A stretch of 38,971 nucleotides of DNA from Acidobacteriota bacterium (GCA_003224145.1 QHYN01000220.1:1-38971); one strand, 5' to 3'; numbered from the stretch's first letter, positions 25,431 through 33,853 are shown. A program made the numbers and translations. The notes: generated by a model from the sequence alone, not told the origin.

Positions 25431-26638
25431 AAATCCTGTACATCTACAACCTCTACCAGCAGCCGGGCGGGGAGAACCACTGGGTGGAGAGCGAACCGCA
25501 GTTGATGGAAGCGCACGGCCACGCGGTGGTCCTCTACAAACGCGACAACAGCGAGATCCGGGACTTCTCTTGGTGGCAGAAGGGCGCGCTGCTGTGGCAG
25601 GCGGGCTGGTCGCGGCAATCCTTTCGGGAAGTCCGCTCGTTACTTCGACGCGAGCGGCCGGACGTGGCGCACGTGTACAACACACTGGCGCTGGTGACGC
25701 CGTCGGTCTATTACGCCTGCCGGGATGAAGGCGTGCCCATCGTGCAGACGCTTTACAACTACCGGCTGGTTTGCCCGGCGGGTAGCCTGCTCCGCAAAGG
25801 GCGAATTTGTGAGGAATGTATCGACCATTCGCTCTGGCGCAGCGTGCGCTATGGATGCTACCGAAACTCGCGCGTGCAGACGGCTGCGGTGGCCGGGATG
25901 CTTTACCGGCATCGGCGGCGCGCGACGTGGTCACAAATGATCGACGCCTATCTGGTTCCCACCGAGTTCATGCGGCGAAAACTGATCGAAGGCGGGTTGC
26001 CTGCGGACAAGATCGTGGTCAAGCCCAATTTTCACGAGCCTGACGCGGGACTGCGAGAGGCCTCGGACGGCTCGGCACTTTATGTCGGCCGCTTGACGGA
26101 GGAAAAAGGTTTGCGAGTTCTGGTGGCGGCCTGGAAGCAGATGAAGAGCCCGCCACGGCTGCGCCTCATCGGGGACGGGCCGCTCCGGGAGGAACTGGAA
26201 CGAGCGGCAGGCGTTTCGCGAGGTGGCATCGAGGTGCTGGGTCAGCGCAGCCAAGCGGAAACAATGGAATACCTGAAAAAGGCTGCGTTGGTCGTTCTGC
26301 CCTCCGCGTGGTACGAGGGATTTCCCCACGTCATTCTGGAGGCTTACGCCTGCGGCATCCCGATACTCGCGAGCCGCATCGGAACCCTGGCGGACGTGAT
26401 CGAGGACGGAGTGACCGGGCTGCTTGCGGAACCAGGAGACCCGGCGGAGCTGGCGAAAAAAGTACGCTGGATCATCGAGAATGAATCCGCAGCGCGGCAA
26501 ATCGGCTTGAACGGCCGAAGGGCGTACGAAACGCTGTACACCGCGGAGCGGAACTACCTGCACCTTATGGCCATCTACCAGCGTGCGATCGAGACTAGAC
26601 TTGTCAGCATCTGCAGCCAAGTAGCCAGCCAGGCGTGA
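25427..26638 (+). CDS. GT4 family glycosyltransferase
   Basis: 403 residues starting in an ATGA overlap. The N-terminal domain opens with ILYIYNLYQQPGGENHWVES; the PGG(A/E) loop is typical of GT4 enzymes. A Cys-rich insert (RLVCPAGSLLRKGRICEEC, about 107-125) resembles the zinc-ribbon-like segment seen in some GT4 transferases. The C-terminal half has ALYVGRLTEEKGLRVL, LRLIGDGPLREEL and LPSAWYEGFPHVILEAYACG with an intact EX7E. It would extend the lipid-linked repeat unit. A 202-base gap follows. Confidence 0.9.
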   Translation: MKILYIYNLYQQPGGENHWVESEPQLMEAHGHAVVLYKRDNSEIRDFSWWQKGALLWQAGWSRQSFREVRSLLRRERPDVAHVYNTLALVTPSVYYACRDEGVPIVQTLYNYRLVCPAGSLLRKGRICEECIDHSLWRSVRYGCYRNSRVQTAAVAGMLYRHRRRATWSQMIDAYLVPTEFMRRKLIEGGLPADKIVVKPNFHEPDAGLREASDGSALYVGRLTEEKGLRVLVAAWKQMKSPPRLRLIGDGPLREELERAAGVSRGGIEVLGQRSQAETMEYLKKAALVVLPSAWYEGFPHVILEAYACGIPILASRIGTLADVIEDGVTGLLAEPGDPAELAKKVRWIIENESAARQIGLNGRRAYETLYTAERNYLHLMAIYQRAIETRLVSICSQVASQA

Positions 26639-26840
26639 TCGAACCGCCCTCCCCGCGAGGAATCGGAAGAGCTCGCGGCGACACGCGCAGGACGGCTTTA
26701 GAATCCCCTCCTTTCTTCTCCCGAGCCGGCCCAAGCGCAGGCGGTCGAACGCGGAACGCCCACTCGCCAGCAGAAACACAATGGATTTTCAACAGTTGTC
26801 TTTTGGCAGGCCATCTCACTACAGAAGGAGTTCTCAAAAC

Positions 26841-27788
26841 ATGAAAGAACGCGTGCTGGTGACCGGCGCTGCAGGCTTTGTCGGCAGCAACCTGACGAAG
26901 CATCTGCTCGACCGTGGCTATTCGGTGATCGGGATCGACGACCTGAGCGCCGGAACGCAGGAAAACGTGGCTGACCGCGTCGAGTTCCACAGGAAAGATA
27001 TACGCGATCCGGTCATTTATCCGCTATTTGAAGGAGTGGACGCTGTCTTTCACTTGGCGGCGAAAAGCTGCCTGACCGATTGCCTGGACCATCCCGTCGA
27101 GGCAGCTAGTGTAAACGTGCTCGGAACAGTCAATGTTCTCGAAGCGGCCCGCAAGGGGGGCGTGCACAAATTTATCTATGCCGATACGTCGGCGGAGTAC
27201 GAAGGGATCGATTCCTTTCCCACCAAGGAAGACAAGATTCGCCCGATTGGCGTCTATGCGGCCAGCAAGCACGGCGGCGCAGCACTCTGCGAAAGCTACC
27301 GCGCGCTTTATGGGATGAACGTGACGCTTCTGCGCTACTTCAACGTCTATGGTCCCGCGCAGGACTGGCGGCGCGTCGTTCCCCCGGTCATGAGCGCGTT
27401 CATCATTCGCATGCTGCAGGGGGAACGGCCGATCATCTACGGAACCGGGGAAAAGCGGCGGGACTTCATTTATGTGGACGACGTCAACGACCTCCACTTG
27501 CTCGTCCTCGAAGACCCGCGATCAAACGGGAAGATCTTCAACGCCGGAACGGGAACGAATTACTCCATCAACGAAGTCTATGCGCTCATCGAAGGGATAC
27601 TCAAGACGGGGCTCCGACCCACTTACGAACCGGATCTGCCCGGGGAGGCTCAGATCACTCTTGCGGATACGAGCGAAGCAAAGGCGCTTGGGTGGAAGCC
27701 CAGGATCAGCATCCGCGAGGGCCTCGAGCGCTCAATCAGCTACATCGGAGAAAGAGTCTTGAAGCTCAAGCTGAAGCGAGCCGTCTAG
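26841..27788 (+). CDS. NAD-dependent epimerase/dehydratase (GalE-like SDR)
   Basis: 315 residues from the ATG at 26841, with GAAGGAG upstream; an ATG 20 codons earlier is weaker. Rossmann motif VLVTGAAGFVGSN, GIDDLSAGTQEN at the strand 2 acidic end, VFHLAAKS, catalytic Tyr139/Lys143 (VYAASKHGG), RYFNVYGPAQ, and RRDFIYVDDV. These mark extended SDRs that act on UDP- or GDP-sugars, usually as 4-epimerases. It follows a 202-base gap after the glycosyltransferase. It would supply an activated sugar for the repeat unit; the nucleotide and sugar are unknown. Confidence 0.88.
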   Translation: MKERVLVTGAAGFVGSNLTKHLLDRGYSVIGIDDLSAGTQENVADRVEFHRKDIRDPVIYPLFEGVDAVFHLAAKSCLTDCLDHPVEAASVNVLGTVNVLEAARKGGVHKFIYADTSAEYEGIDSFPTKEDKIRPIGVYAASKHGGAALCESYRALYGMNVTLLRYFNVYGPAQDWRRVVPPVMSAFIIRMLQGERPIIYGTGEKRRDFIYVDDVNDLHLLVLEDPRSNGKIFNAGTGTNYSINEVYALIEGILKTGLRPTYEPDLPGEAQITLADTSEAKALGWKPRISIREGLERSISYIGERVLKLKLKRAV

Positions 27789-27847
27789 CATCTCGTGATG
27801 CCCGTCTTGGTTGGCATCGCCGCTTCGCGAAAGCTCCTCCTCTCGTC

Positions 27848-28711
27848 ATGGATAGCCACACCGGCTCAACTGTTGTAGACGCGATCCCTGGCTCGCTGGC
27901 AAATCGGCAGTCCAGAGCGTGTTTTCACGTGCTTGGAGTGCGCGTGGATGCCGTGGACATACTGAAGGTCATCACGACGATGGAGCAGTGGATCTGTGAG
28001 GGTGACGGTTGTCATTTCATTGCTGTGACGGGCATGCACGGCGTGATGGAGGCGCAGCACAACCCAGGCTTTAAAGATGTTCTCAACGCGGCAGACCTGG
28101 TCGTGCCCGACGGGATGCCGCTGGTCTGGTTGGGCCGCGCTTATGGGCATGCGTTGAGGCGCCGGGTGTACGGGCCGGAATTGATGCTGGCCTTTTGCAA
28201 GCGAAGCACCGCCAACGCCTATCGGCATTTTTTCTATGGAGGAAAGCCGGGCGTAGCAAAGAAGTTGGCAGAAATCCTGGCCCAACGCTTCCCGGGAATC
28301 TCTGTAGCCGGTACTTACTCGCCAGCTTTCCGGCCGCTGACCGCGGAGGAGGACGAAAAAGTCGTGGCCTTGATTAACGCTGCTGCTGCAGATGTGGTCT
28401 GGGTGGGTCTGAGCACGCCCAAGCAGGAACGTTGGATGTCCGAGCATCGGAACTGCCTGCGCACGCCTGTGTTGGTGGGTGTCGGAGCGGCGTTTGACAT
28501 CAATTCGGGGGTGGCTCGCCAGGCCCCGCGTTGGATGCGTGAGAACGGGCTCGAGTGGCTCTTCCGACTGCTCCAGGAACCGCGACGCCTCTGGTGGCGC
28601 TACCTCGGTTATGGCTCCGAGTTCGTGTTCTCCGTGCTCTTGGACTCTTTGCCGTTCAAGACTCCCTTCGCAGGTAAATCAAGAGTTGACGGAGAAACCG
28701 GCCCGAAGTAG
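27848..28711 (+). CDS. WecB/TagA/CpsF-family glycosyltransferase (GT26)
   Basis: 287 residues from the ATG at 27848, which has no good ribosome-binding site; an alternative ATG at 27692 would overlap the epimerase gene. Family motifs: VTGMHGVMEAQHNPGFKDVL, ADLVVPDGMPLVWLGR, RRVYGPELMLAFC, FFYGGKPGVAKKLAEIL and VWVGLSTPKQERWMSEH. GT26 enzymes usually transfer N-acetylmannosamine(-uronate) or a related sugar to a lipid-linked acceptor at the membrane surface. The acceptor and donor are not readable here. The basic C-terminus may bind the membrane. Confidence 0.92.
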   Translation: MDSHTGSTVVDAIPGSLANRQSRACFHVLGVRVDAVDILKVITTMEQWICEGDGCHFIAVTGMHGVMEAQHNPGFKDVLNAADLVVPDGMPLVWLGRAYGHALRRRVYGPELMLAFCKRSTANAYRHFFYGGKPGVAKKLAEILAQRFPGISVAGTYSPAFRPLTAEEDEKVVALINAAAADVVWVGLSTPKQERWMSEHRNCLRTPVLVGVGAAFDINSGVARQAPRWMRENGLEWLFRLLQEPRRLWWRYLGYGSEFVFSVLLDSLPFKTPFAGKSRVDGETGPK

Positions 28712-28752
28712 GGACGATTTCTCGCTGCGGCCTTGAAGAGGAAAAGCAAGCC

Positions 28753-29823
28753 ATGATCATTACGCAAACACCATTCCGTATCACGTTGGGCGGTGGCGGA
28801 ACGGACTTGCCTTCTTTCTATCGCGAGCATGGGGGCTACATTTTGGCTGTCGCCATCGACAAGTATATGTACCTGAACGTGAATACACCGATTGTCGACG
28901 ATAAAATCCGCGTGAAATACAGCAAATCAGAGCTGGTTGACCACACCGATCAGGTGGAGCACACCCTCGCCCGCGAAGCGCTGCGGTATTTCGGTGTGAC
29001 TCGCGGAATCGAGATCGTCTCGCTGGCCGATATTCCCGCCGGCACCGGCCTCGGCTCATCCAGCGCCTATCTGGTTGGGTTGCTGAACGCCTTGCACGCG
29101 CTCACGCAGTGCCCCGCTGGTCCCCAGCGACTCGCTGAGGAAGCTTGCCGCATCGAGCTCGAAGTTCTCAAGAAACCAATCGGGAAGCAGGACCAGTACA
29201 TGGCCGCGTATGGCGGACTCACGGCGCTCGAGATCGCCCGCGACGGTCGTGTGCAGGTGAGGCGAGTAGCGATCGATGGGGAAGTGTTGGAAGCCCTCGA
29301 GCACAACGTGGTGATGTTTTATACACACGATACACGCGATGCGACCACGATCCTCAGCAAGCAGAATCACGGCGCAAACCGCAATGACCGGACTGTCCTT
29401 TCGGCCCTGCAGGAGATCAAGGACATCGGGCTTGAGATCGAAACCGCTGTCGCTGCCGGCGCCCTCCGCCGGTTTGGTGAATTGTTGGACGCGCATTGGC
29501 AAGCAAAAAAGCATCTGGCTGCGGGCGTGACGAATCCTCAGATTGATGCTTGGTATGATTTGGCCAAACGCAATGGTGCAATTGGCGGCAAGATCTCCGG
29601 CGCGGGCGGCGGTGGCTTCTTAACGCTGTATTGCGAGGAGAACAAGCCCCGGCTTCGCGAAGCCATGCGCGGCGCCGGGCTGAGGGAGCTGAACTTCCGC
29701 TTCGATTTTGAAGGGAGTAAGGTCATCTTCGATGTCGTTTCCCGCGATGGACGCCTGGCACACATCCAGCGTCAGAATGGTCAGGAAAACGGATTCGCTT
29801 TCGCAGCAAAGGTTTCAGCCTAG
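28753..29823 (+). CDS. hddA: GHMP kinase, D-glycero-D-manno-heptose 7-phosphate 1-kinase-like
   Basis: 356 residues; GAGGAAA lies about ten bases before the ATG. GHMP-kinase motifs in order: GGGGTDLPSFYREHGGYIL near the N-terminus, the ATP loop GTGLGSSSAYLVGLLNAL (about 97-114), KKPIGKQDQYMAAYGG, and the C-terminal KISGAGGGGFLTLYC. This is the HddA branch, which phosphorylates C1 of D-glycero-D-manno-heptose 7-phosphate. Galactokinase-like fucose kinases are the alternative. The GmhB- and GmhA-like genes next to it support the heptose reading. Confidence 0.85.
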   Translation: MIITQTPFRITLGGGGTDLPSFYREHGGYILAVAIDKYMYLNVNTPIVDDKIRVKYSKSELVDHTDQVEHTLAREALRYFGVTRGIEIVSLADIPAGTGLGSSSAYLVGLLNALHALTQCPAGPQRLAEEACRIELEVLKKPIGKQDQYMAAYGGLTALEIARDGRVQVRRVAIDGEVLEALEHNVVMFYTHDTRDATTILSKQNHGANRNDRTVLSALQEIKDIGLEIETAVAAGALRRFGELLDAHWQAKKHLAAGVTNPQIDAWYDLAKRNGAIGGKISGAGGGGFLTLYCEENKPRLREAMRGAGLRELNFRFDFEGSKVIFDVVSRDGRLAHIQRQNGQENGFAFAAKVSA

Positions 29824-29954
29824 CTCTCTATTCCACCCTTGTGCCCACTTGCCCGTCTTTAGGGATTCTGGGACCCGTTTACAGTTTTGACCCAAACGAC
29901 CATTTGAAAAATCCAAGGAAGTTACAGCCAACTCGTATTTGAGGTGCCCCGGAT

Positions 29955-30590
29955 ATGAAAGCCGTTTTGTTGGATCGCGACGGTGTTATTAACGCCCTCG
30001 TCTATCACGAGGATGCAGGGGTGATCGACTCGCCGTTCAGGGCCTCGCAGTTCAAGCTGCTTCCGGGTGTCCCAGAAGCGATCCGGCTGCTGAACGATAT
30101 GGGCTTGAAGGTTGCCGTTGTGTCGAACCAGCCGGGCATCGCCAAGGGGCACCTAAAGCCCGCAATGTTGAAGACGTTCGATCGCAGAATGCTTTCTGGA
30201 ATTCGCACGGCCGGTGGGCATATTGATCGGATCTATTACTGCCTGCATCATCCGGAGGCAAAAGTGCTCAAACTCCGGCAGCGCTGCCGTTGCCACAAGC
30301 CGGAGATTGGCCTGCTCGAGCAAGCAGCTGAGGATCTGCGGGTATCCCTCCTGGAATGCTACATGGTTGGAGACGGCATACCGGACCTGTTGGCTGGAGC
30401 GCGGGCCGGCTGCCGCACTATCTTCATCGGCCGCTGGAAATGTGAGGTCTGTCAGTTCACCGAGGCTCCGCATGTCCACGCGGCTCTCATAGCGGAGAGT
30501 CTCTGGGACGCTGCCCTTCTCATCCAAGCGGAAATGCGGGGAACGAGGCCCATTACTTCCTCCTACAAGTGCCTCTCTGCCCAAGCATGA
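29955..30590 (+). CDS. gmhB: HAD phosphatase, D-glycero-D-manno-heptose 1,7-bisphosphate 7-phosphatase-like
   Basis: 211 residues; GAGGTG about nine bases before the ATG. The HAD nucleophile motif LLDRDGVIN gives Asp7/Asp9, then VAVVSNQPGIAKG (motif II) and YMVGDGIPDLLAGARAG (motif IV). The zinc-binding insert typical of GmhB is complete: Cys96, His98, Cys111 and Cys113, in YYCLHHPEAK and RCRCHKPEIG. The C-terminal extension RWKCEVCQFTE adds a CxxC pair that E. coli GmhB lacks. It would remove the 7-phosphate after the HddA step. It is separated from HddA by 131 bases. Confidence 0.88.
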   Translation: MKAVLLDRDGVINALVYHEDAGVIDSPFRASQFKLLPGVPEAIRLLNDMGLKVAVVSNQPGIAKGHLKPAMLKTFDRRMLSGIRTAGGHIDRIYYCLHHPEAKVLKLRQRCRCHKPEIGLLEQAAEDLRVSLLECYMVGDGIPDLLAGARAGCRTIFIGRWKCEVCQFTEAPHVHAALIAESLWDAALLIQAEMRGTRPITSSYKCLSAQA

Positions 30591-30648
30591 CCTCTTGGTC
30601 CGAAGCTCGATAGTCTAATTTTCCCCTTGATTTGAGGAGACGGTTTGC

Positions 30649-31260
30649 ATGAACTACGTGGCACAGTACCTTCAAGAAGTAATCGAGATTGCGGGTCTGT
30701 TGGATCGCTCAGCCATCGAGCGAACCGCGGACCTGCTTCTTGAACTCCGCGAGCGAGGTGGCCGGCTGTTCCTCCTTGGGGTCGGCGGCGGAGCGGGTCA
30801 CGCCTCACACGCTGTCTGCGACTTCCGCAAAATCGCGCAGATCGAAGCCTACTCGTCCTCCGACAACGTCTCCGAGCTCACCGCCCGCGTCAACGATGAT
30901 GGCTGGGAGTCTTGTTACGCGAATTGGCTGCGTGGGTGCCACCTGAACAATGCCGACATGGTTTTTGCGCTCTCCGTCGGGGGCGGAGACGCCGCAAAAA
31001 ACATTAGCGCCAACCTCGTGCGAGCCCTTGAATATGCTTGCGAGGTTGGCGCGACGATTTGCGGTGTTGTCGGCCGCGACGGAGGTTACACTGCTCAGGT
31101 TGCAGATGCTTGCATTCTAGTCCCGGTCGTGAACCCCTCCACCATCACACCCCACACCGAATCCTTTCAAGCTCTGGTCTGGCATCTTCTGGTTTCCCAT
31201 CCGAAGCTGAAGGCTGCGGAAATGAAGTGGGAATCCGTGCAGTCCGCTGCAAGGGCTTAA
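30649..31260 (+). CDS. SIS-domain protein, divergent GmhA-like sedoheptulose 7-phosphate isomerase
   Basis: 203 residues; GAGGAG nine bases before the ATG. SIS fold pattern: GRLFLLGVGGGAGHASHAV, VSELTARVNDDGWES and VFALSVGGGDAAKN. Context (HddA- and GmhB-like genes upstream) points to sedoheptulose 7-phosphate isomerase. The metal ligands of E. coli GmhA (His61, Glu65, Gln172, His180) line up with His54, Asp58, Glu171 and His179. The phosphate-binding Ser residues of the GNGGS and STSGNS loops are mostly Gly or Asp here. The enzyme may therefore have altered specificity, or work with a different metal site. The true substrate remains unproven. It ends the rightward locus. Confidence 0.72.
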   Translation: MNYVAQYLQEVIEIAGLLDRSAIERTADLLLELRERGGRLFLLGVGGGAGHASHAVCDFRKIAQIEAYSSSDNVSELTARVNDDGWESCYANWLRGCHLNNADMVFALSVGGGDAAKNISANLVRALEYACEVGATICGVVGRDGGYTAQVADACILVPVVNPSTITPHTESFQALVWHLLVSHPKLKAAEMKWESVQSAARA

Positions 31261-31534
31261 CTGAATGCTCTACGTATAGCTTGAAGTAGATAATCTCCCA
31301 GCGCCCCGTTTCCTTCCTCGTTAGATGCCGTTCCACCTCCCTCTTCAAACCTTCCTTCGGTAGTTCCCTCGCCAGTTTCATCCGTTCACTCACTCCTCCG
31401 CCTCCAATTCTAGCTTACTCTGAGAGCGATTTGCGGGGTCTCGGTTTGTCTCCAAGAGGCTCCTCAGGAATCATGCGAGGCACAGTTTTGGCCCGAACGG
31501 GATATTATGGTGCCCGCAAACTTACGAACCTAGG
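31261..31534. other. Intergenic region between heptose module and GH3 gene
   Basis: Holds the right copy of the tRNA-Ser-like repeat and no recognisable gene on the plus strand. A reverse-strand frame from 31393 to 31145 (82 codons, GTG start) encodes a charged peptide (MSERMKLARELPKEG...). It overlaps the end of the SIS gene by 116 bases and matches nothing I know. No T-tracted terminator is seen after the SIS gene. Confidence 0.4.
31391..31427. repeat. tRNA-Ser 5'-end-like relic, right copy of an imperfect direct repeat
   Basis: Matches 7076-7112 at 30 of 37 positions without gaps, same orientation. On the reverse strand it reads the -10-like TAGAAT, then CGGAGGAGTG, which equals the base before tRNA-Ser plus the first nine tRNA bases. 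The next 24 bases keep about half of the tRNA-Ser positions, then similarity ends; no anticodon or T-arm is present. It is not a working tRNA. Confidence 0.45.
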
Positions 31535-33769
31535 ATGACTACTGTGAACATAAATAAACTCTGTCGCGGGACTCTCGCACCCTCTGCAGCAATCGTATTC
31601 CTCGCTGTGGTATCAGCCGTTCTGGAGCAATGCCCTTTGCGTGCCCTGGCAGATAGCCAACCTGTGGATCGCCCGTGGATGGATAAGACACTGTCGCCTG
31701 ACCGCCGCGCGGATCTGGTGCTGAAGGAGATGACGCTCGACGAAAAAATCGGCTTCGTCCACGGAAACGGCATGCCCGGCTGGGGGTCGCCGAGGCCCAA
31801 TGCCTATCTCGGCAATGGTGGCGCCGGTTTTGTCCTCGGTGTTCCGCGGCTGGGCATTCCGATGATCCAGATGAGTGACGCGGCCTACGGGGTACGCAGC
31901 AGCGGGGAGAACGGCCGCTACTCCACGGCGTTGCCCTCCAATCTTGCCGCGGCTTCCAGTTGGGACGTGCAAGCGGCCTGTGCCTACGGCGCGCTAATCG
32001 GGCGTGAATTACGCGCGCAAGGCTACAACATGACGCTCGGCGGAGGTGTGAACCTGACGCGCGAACCCCGCAACGGTCGGACGTTTGAATATCAGGGCGA
32101 AGATCCGATCCTGGCCGGAACACTGGTGGGCAGCCGGATGAAATGCGAGCAGGCCCAGCACGTGATGGGCGACATGAAACACTATGCCTTGAACGATCAG
32201 GAAAGCGGACGAAACGAAGTCAACGTGATCATCGGCAAGCGCGCCATGCGCGAGAGCGACCTGCTGGCTTTCCAGATCGGGATTGAGATTGCCGATCCCG
32301 CCGGAGTGATGTGTTCTTACAACGCGGTCAACGGTGACTTTGCTTGCGAAAACAAGTACCTGCTGACGGATGTCCTGAAGAAGGATTGGAATTTCAAAGG
32401 CTTCGTCCTTTCGGATTGGGGTGGGACACACAGCACCGTAAAGGCCTCCGCTGCCGGACTGGATCACGAGGAACCGATGGATGACTTTTTTGGCGAAAAG
32501 TTGAAGCAGGCCGTGGAGTCGGGCAAAGTTCCCATGTCCGAACTGGACGAGCATGTGCATCGCATTCTGCGTTCGGAGTTTGCAAGCGGCATTGTTGATG
32601 ACCCGGTAAGAAAGAGTGTGGTGGATGTGGAGGGTGGGTTCGAAACCGCTCGCCGTATCGCAGAGCAAAGCATCGTTTTGCTGAAGAATGACCAGGGGAT
32701 ACTGCCCCTCGATCGCGCAAAACTGCATTCCGTTGCCGTCATCGGACCCAACGCGAACACCAGCATGATTTCCGGCGGCGGTTCCGCACAGGTGGATCCT
32801 CCCGGACACCCCGCTACCAAATGGAAAGAACATGTTTGGTTCCCAACATCGCCGCTGAAAGCCATCAGCGCAAAGGCGCCGGGAGTGACCGTGGAATATG
32901 ACTCCGGCGTTGACCGATCCACGGCGGCAGCGCTGGCGAAGAAATCGGATGTCGCGATTGTTTTTGCCTATCAATGGACGAGTGAGGATTTTGATCTGCC
33001 CAGTCTTTCCCTGCCGGATAATCAGGATGCGCTCATCGAACAGGTGGCCGCGGCCAATCCTCGAACCATCGTTGTGCTCGAAACGGGTTCGGCAGTAACC
33101 ATGCCATGGCTCAGTCAAGTGAGCGGCGTTTTGGAGGCATGGTACGCAGGCAGCAAGGGCGCCGATGCGGTTGCGAACATTCTGTTTGGGGAAGTGAATC
33201 CGAATGCAAAGCTGCCGATGACCTTTCCGCGCAGCGAAGCGGACCTCCCGCATACGCACCTGGTGATGCCGCCGCCGGAAGCGCAGGACCGCTCCGCAGT
33301 CATGAAGACGGGCGAAGCCAAGCCCACCTTTGAAGTGCACTACGACGAGGGGTTGAAGGTCGGCTACAAATGGTACGACGCGGAAAACAAGCCGGTACTT
33401 TTTCCGTTCGGTTACGGGCTTTCGTACACGACATTCAGCTACTCCGGCCTGAAGGTAAATCCGGGTAGCGAAACAACCGTCAGTTTTGCTGTGAAGAATA
33501 CCGGCAGCCGCGCCGGAGAGGAAATTGCCGAAGCATACGCCTCGCTCCCGGCCAGCGCTGGCGAACCGCCAAAGCGTCTGGTGGGCTGGAGCAAGGTGTA
33601 CTTGAACGCCGGTGAAAGCAAGGAAGTGAGTGTGGCGGTCAAACCCTTGTATCTATCGATTTACGACGAAGCTTCGAACAGTTGGAAGCTCTTGCCAGGC
33701 AGCTATGCGTTTATGGTGGGCGGTTCGTCGCAGAACCTGCCATTGGTTCAAAAAGTGGATTTCAAATAG
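31535..33769 (+). CDS. Secreted GH3 family beta-glucosidase-like glycoside hydrolase
   Basis: 744 residues from the ATG at 31535; GTG at 31544, with AGGA at eight bases, is a good alternative start. The N-terminus is a signal peptide (about 1-41, core AAIVFLAVVSAVL), probably cut after ALA. The (beta/alpha)8 domain (about 55-350) contains GVMCSYNAVNG and the nucleophile Asp294 in FVLSDWGGTHS. The alpha/beta sandwich follows (about 370-600; SIVLLKNDQGILPLDRAK). A fibronectin III-like domain (about 655-730; GYGLSYTTFSYSGLKV) closes the protein. GH3 exo-enzymes release terminal glucose, xylose or related sugars from oligosaccharides in the periplasm. It is the first gene of the saccharide-use block. 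Confidence 0.94.
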   Translation: MTTVNINKLCRGTLAPSAAIVFLAVVSAVLEQCPLRALADSQPVDRPWMDKTLSPDRRADLVLKEMTLDEKIGFVHGNGMPGWGSPRPNAYLGNGGAGFVLGVPRLGIPMIQMSDAAYGVRSSGENGRYSTALPSNLAAASSWDVQAACAYGALIGRELRAQGYNMTLGGGVNLTREPRNGRTFEYQGEDPILAGTLVGSRMKCEQAQHVMGDMKHYALNDQESGRNEVNVIIGKRAMRESDLLAFQIGIEIADPAGVMCSYNAVNGDFACENKYLLTDVLKKDWNFKGFVLSDWGGTHSTVKASAAGLDHEEPMDDFFGEKLKQAVESGKVPMSELDEHVHRILRSEFASGIVDDPVRKSVVDVEGGFETARRIAEQSIVLLKNDQGILPLDRAKLHSVAVIGPNANTSMISGGGSAQVDPPGHPATKWKEHVWFPTSPLKAISAKAPGVTVEYDSGVDRSTAAALAKKSDVAIVFAYQWTSEDFDLPSLSLPDNQDALIEQVAAANPRTIVVLETGSAVTMPWLSQVSGVLEAWYAGSKGADAVANILFGEVNPNAKLPMTFPRSEADLPHTHLVMPPPEAQDRSAVMKTGEAKPTFEVHYDEGLKVGYKWYDAENKPVLFPFGYGLSYTTFSYSGLKVNPGSETTVSFAVKNTGSRAGEEIAEAYASLPASAGEPPKRLVGWSKVYLNAGESKEVSVAVKPLYLSIYDEASNSWKLLPGSYAFMVGGSSQNLPLVQKVDFK

Positions 33770-33853
33770 ATTCTTTGCGTTTTCAAAAAAACCAAAGGCT
33801 GTTCTCGTCTGGGCAGACTTAAACCCCGGCGCACCGGCGAAACTGACGGGAGA

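Noticed and set aside
29881-31499. Shared 18-base sequence ACAGTTTTGRCCCRAACG at 29881-29898 and 31482-31499
   Set aside because: Two mismatches in 18 bases is expected several times by chance in a window this size, and the flanks do not match.
32009-33340. 443-codon open frame on the reverse strand opposite the GH3 gene
   Set aside because: It is fully antisense to a clear GH3 enzyme, has no family motif, and its length follows from GC-rich codon bias.
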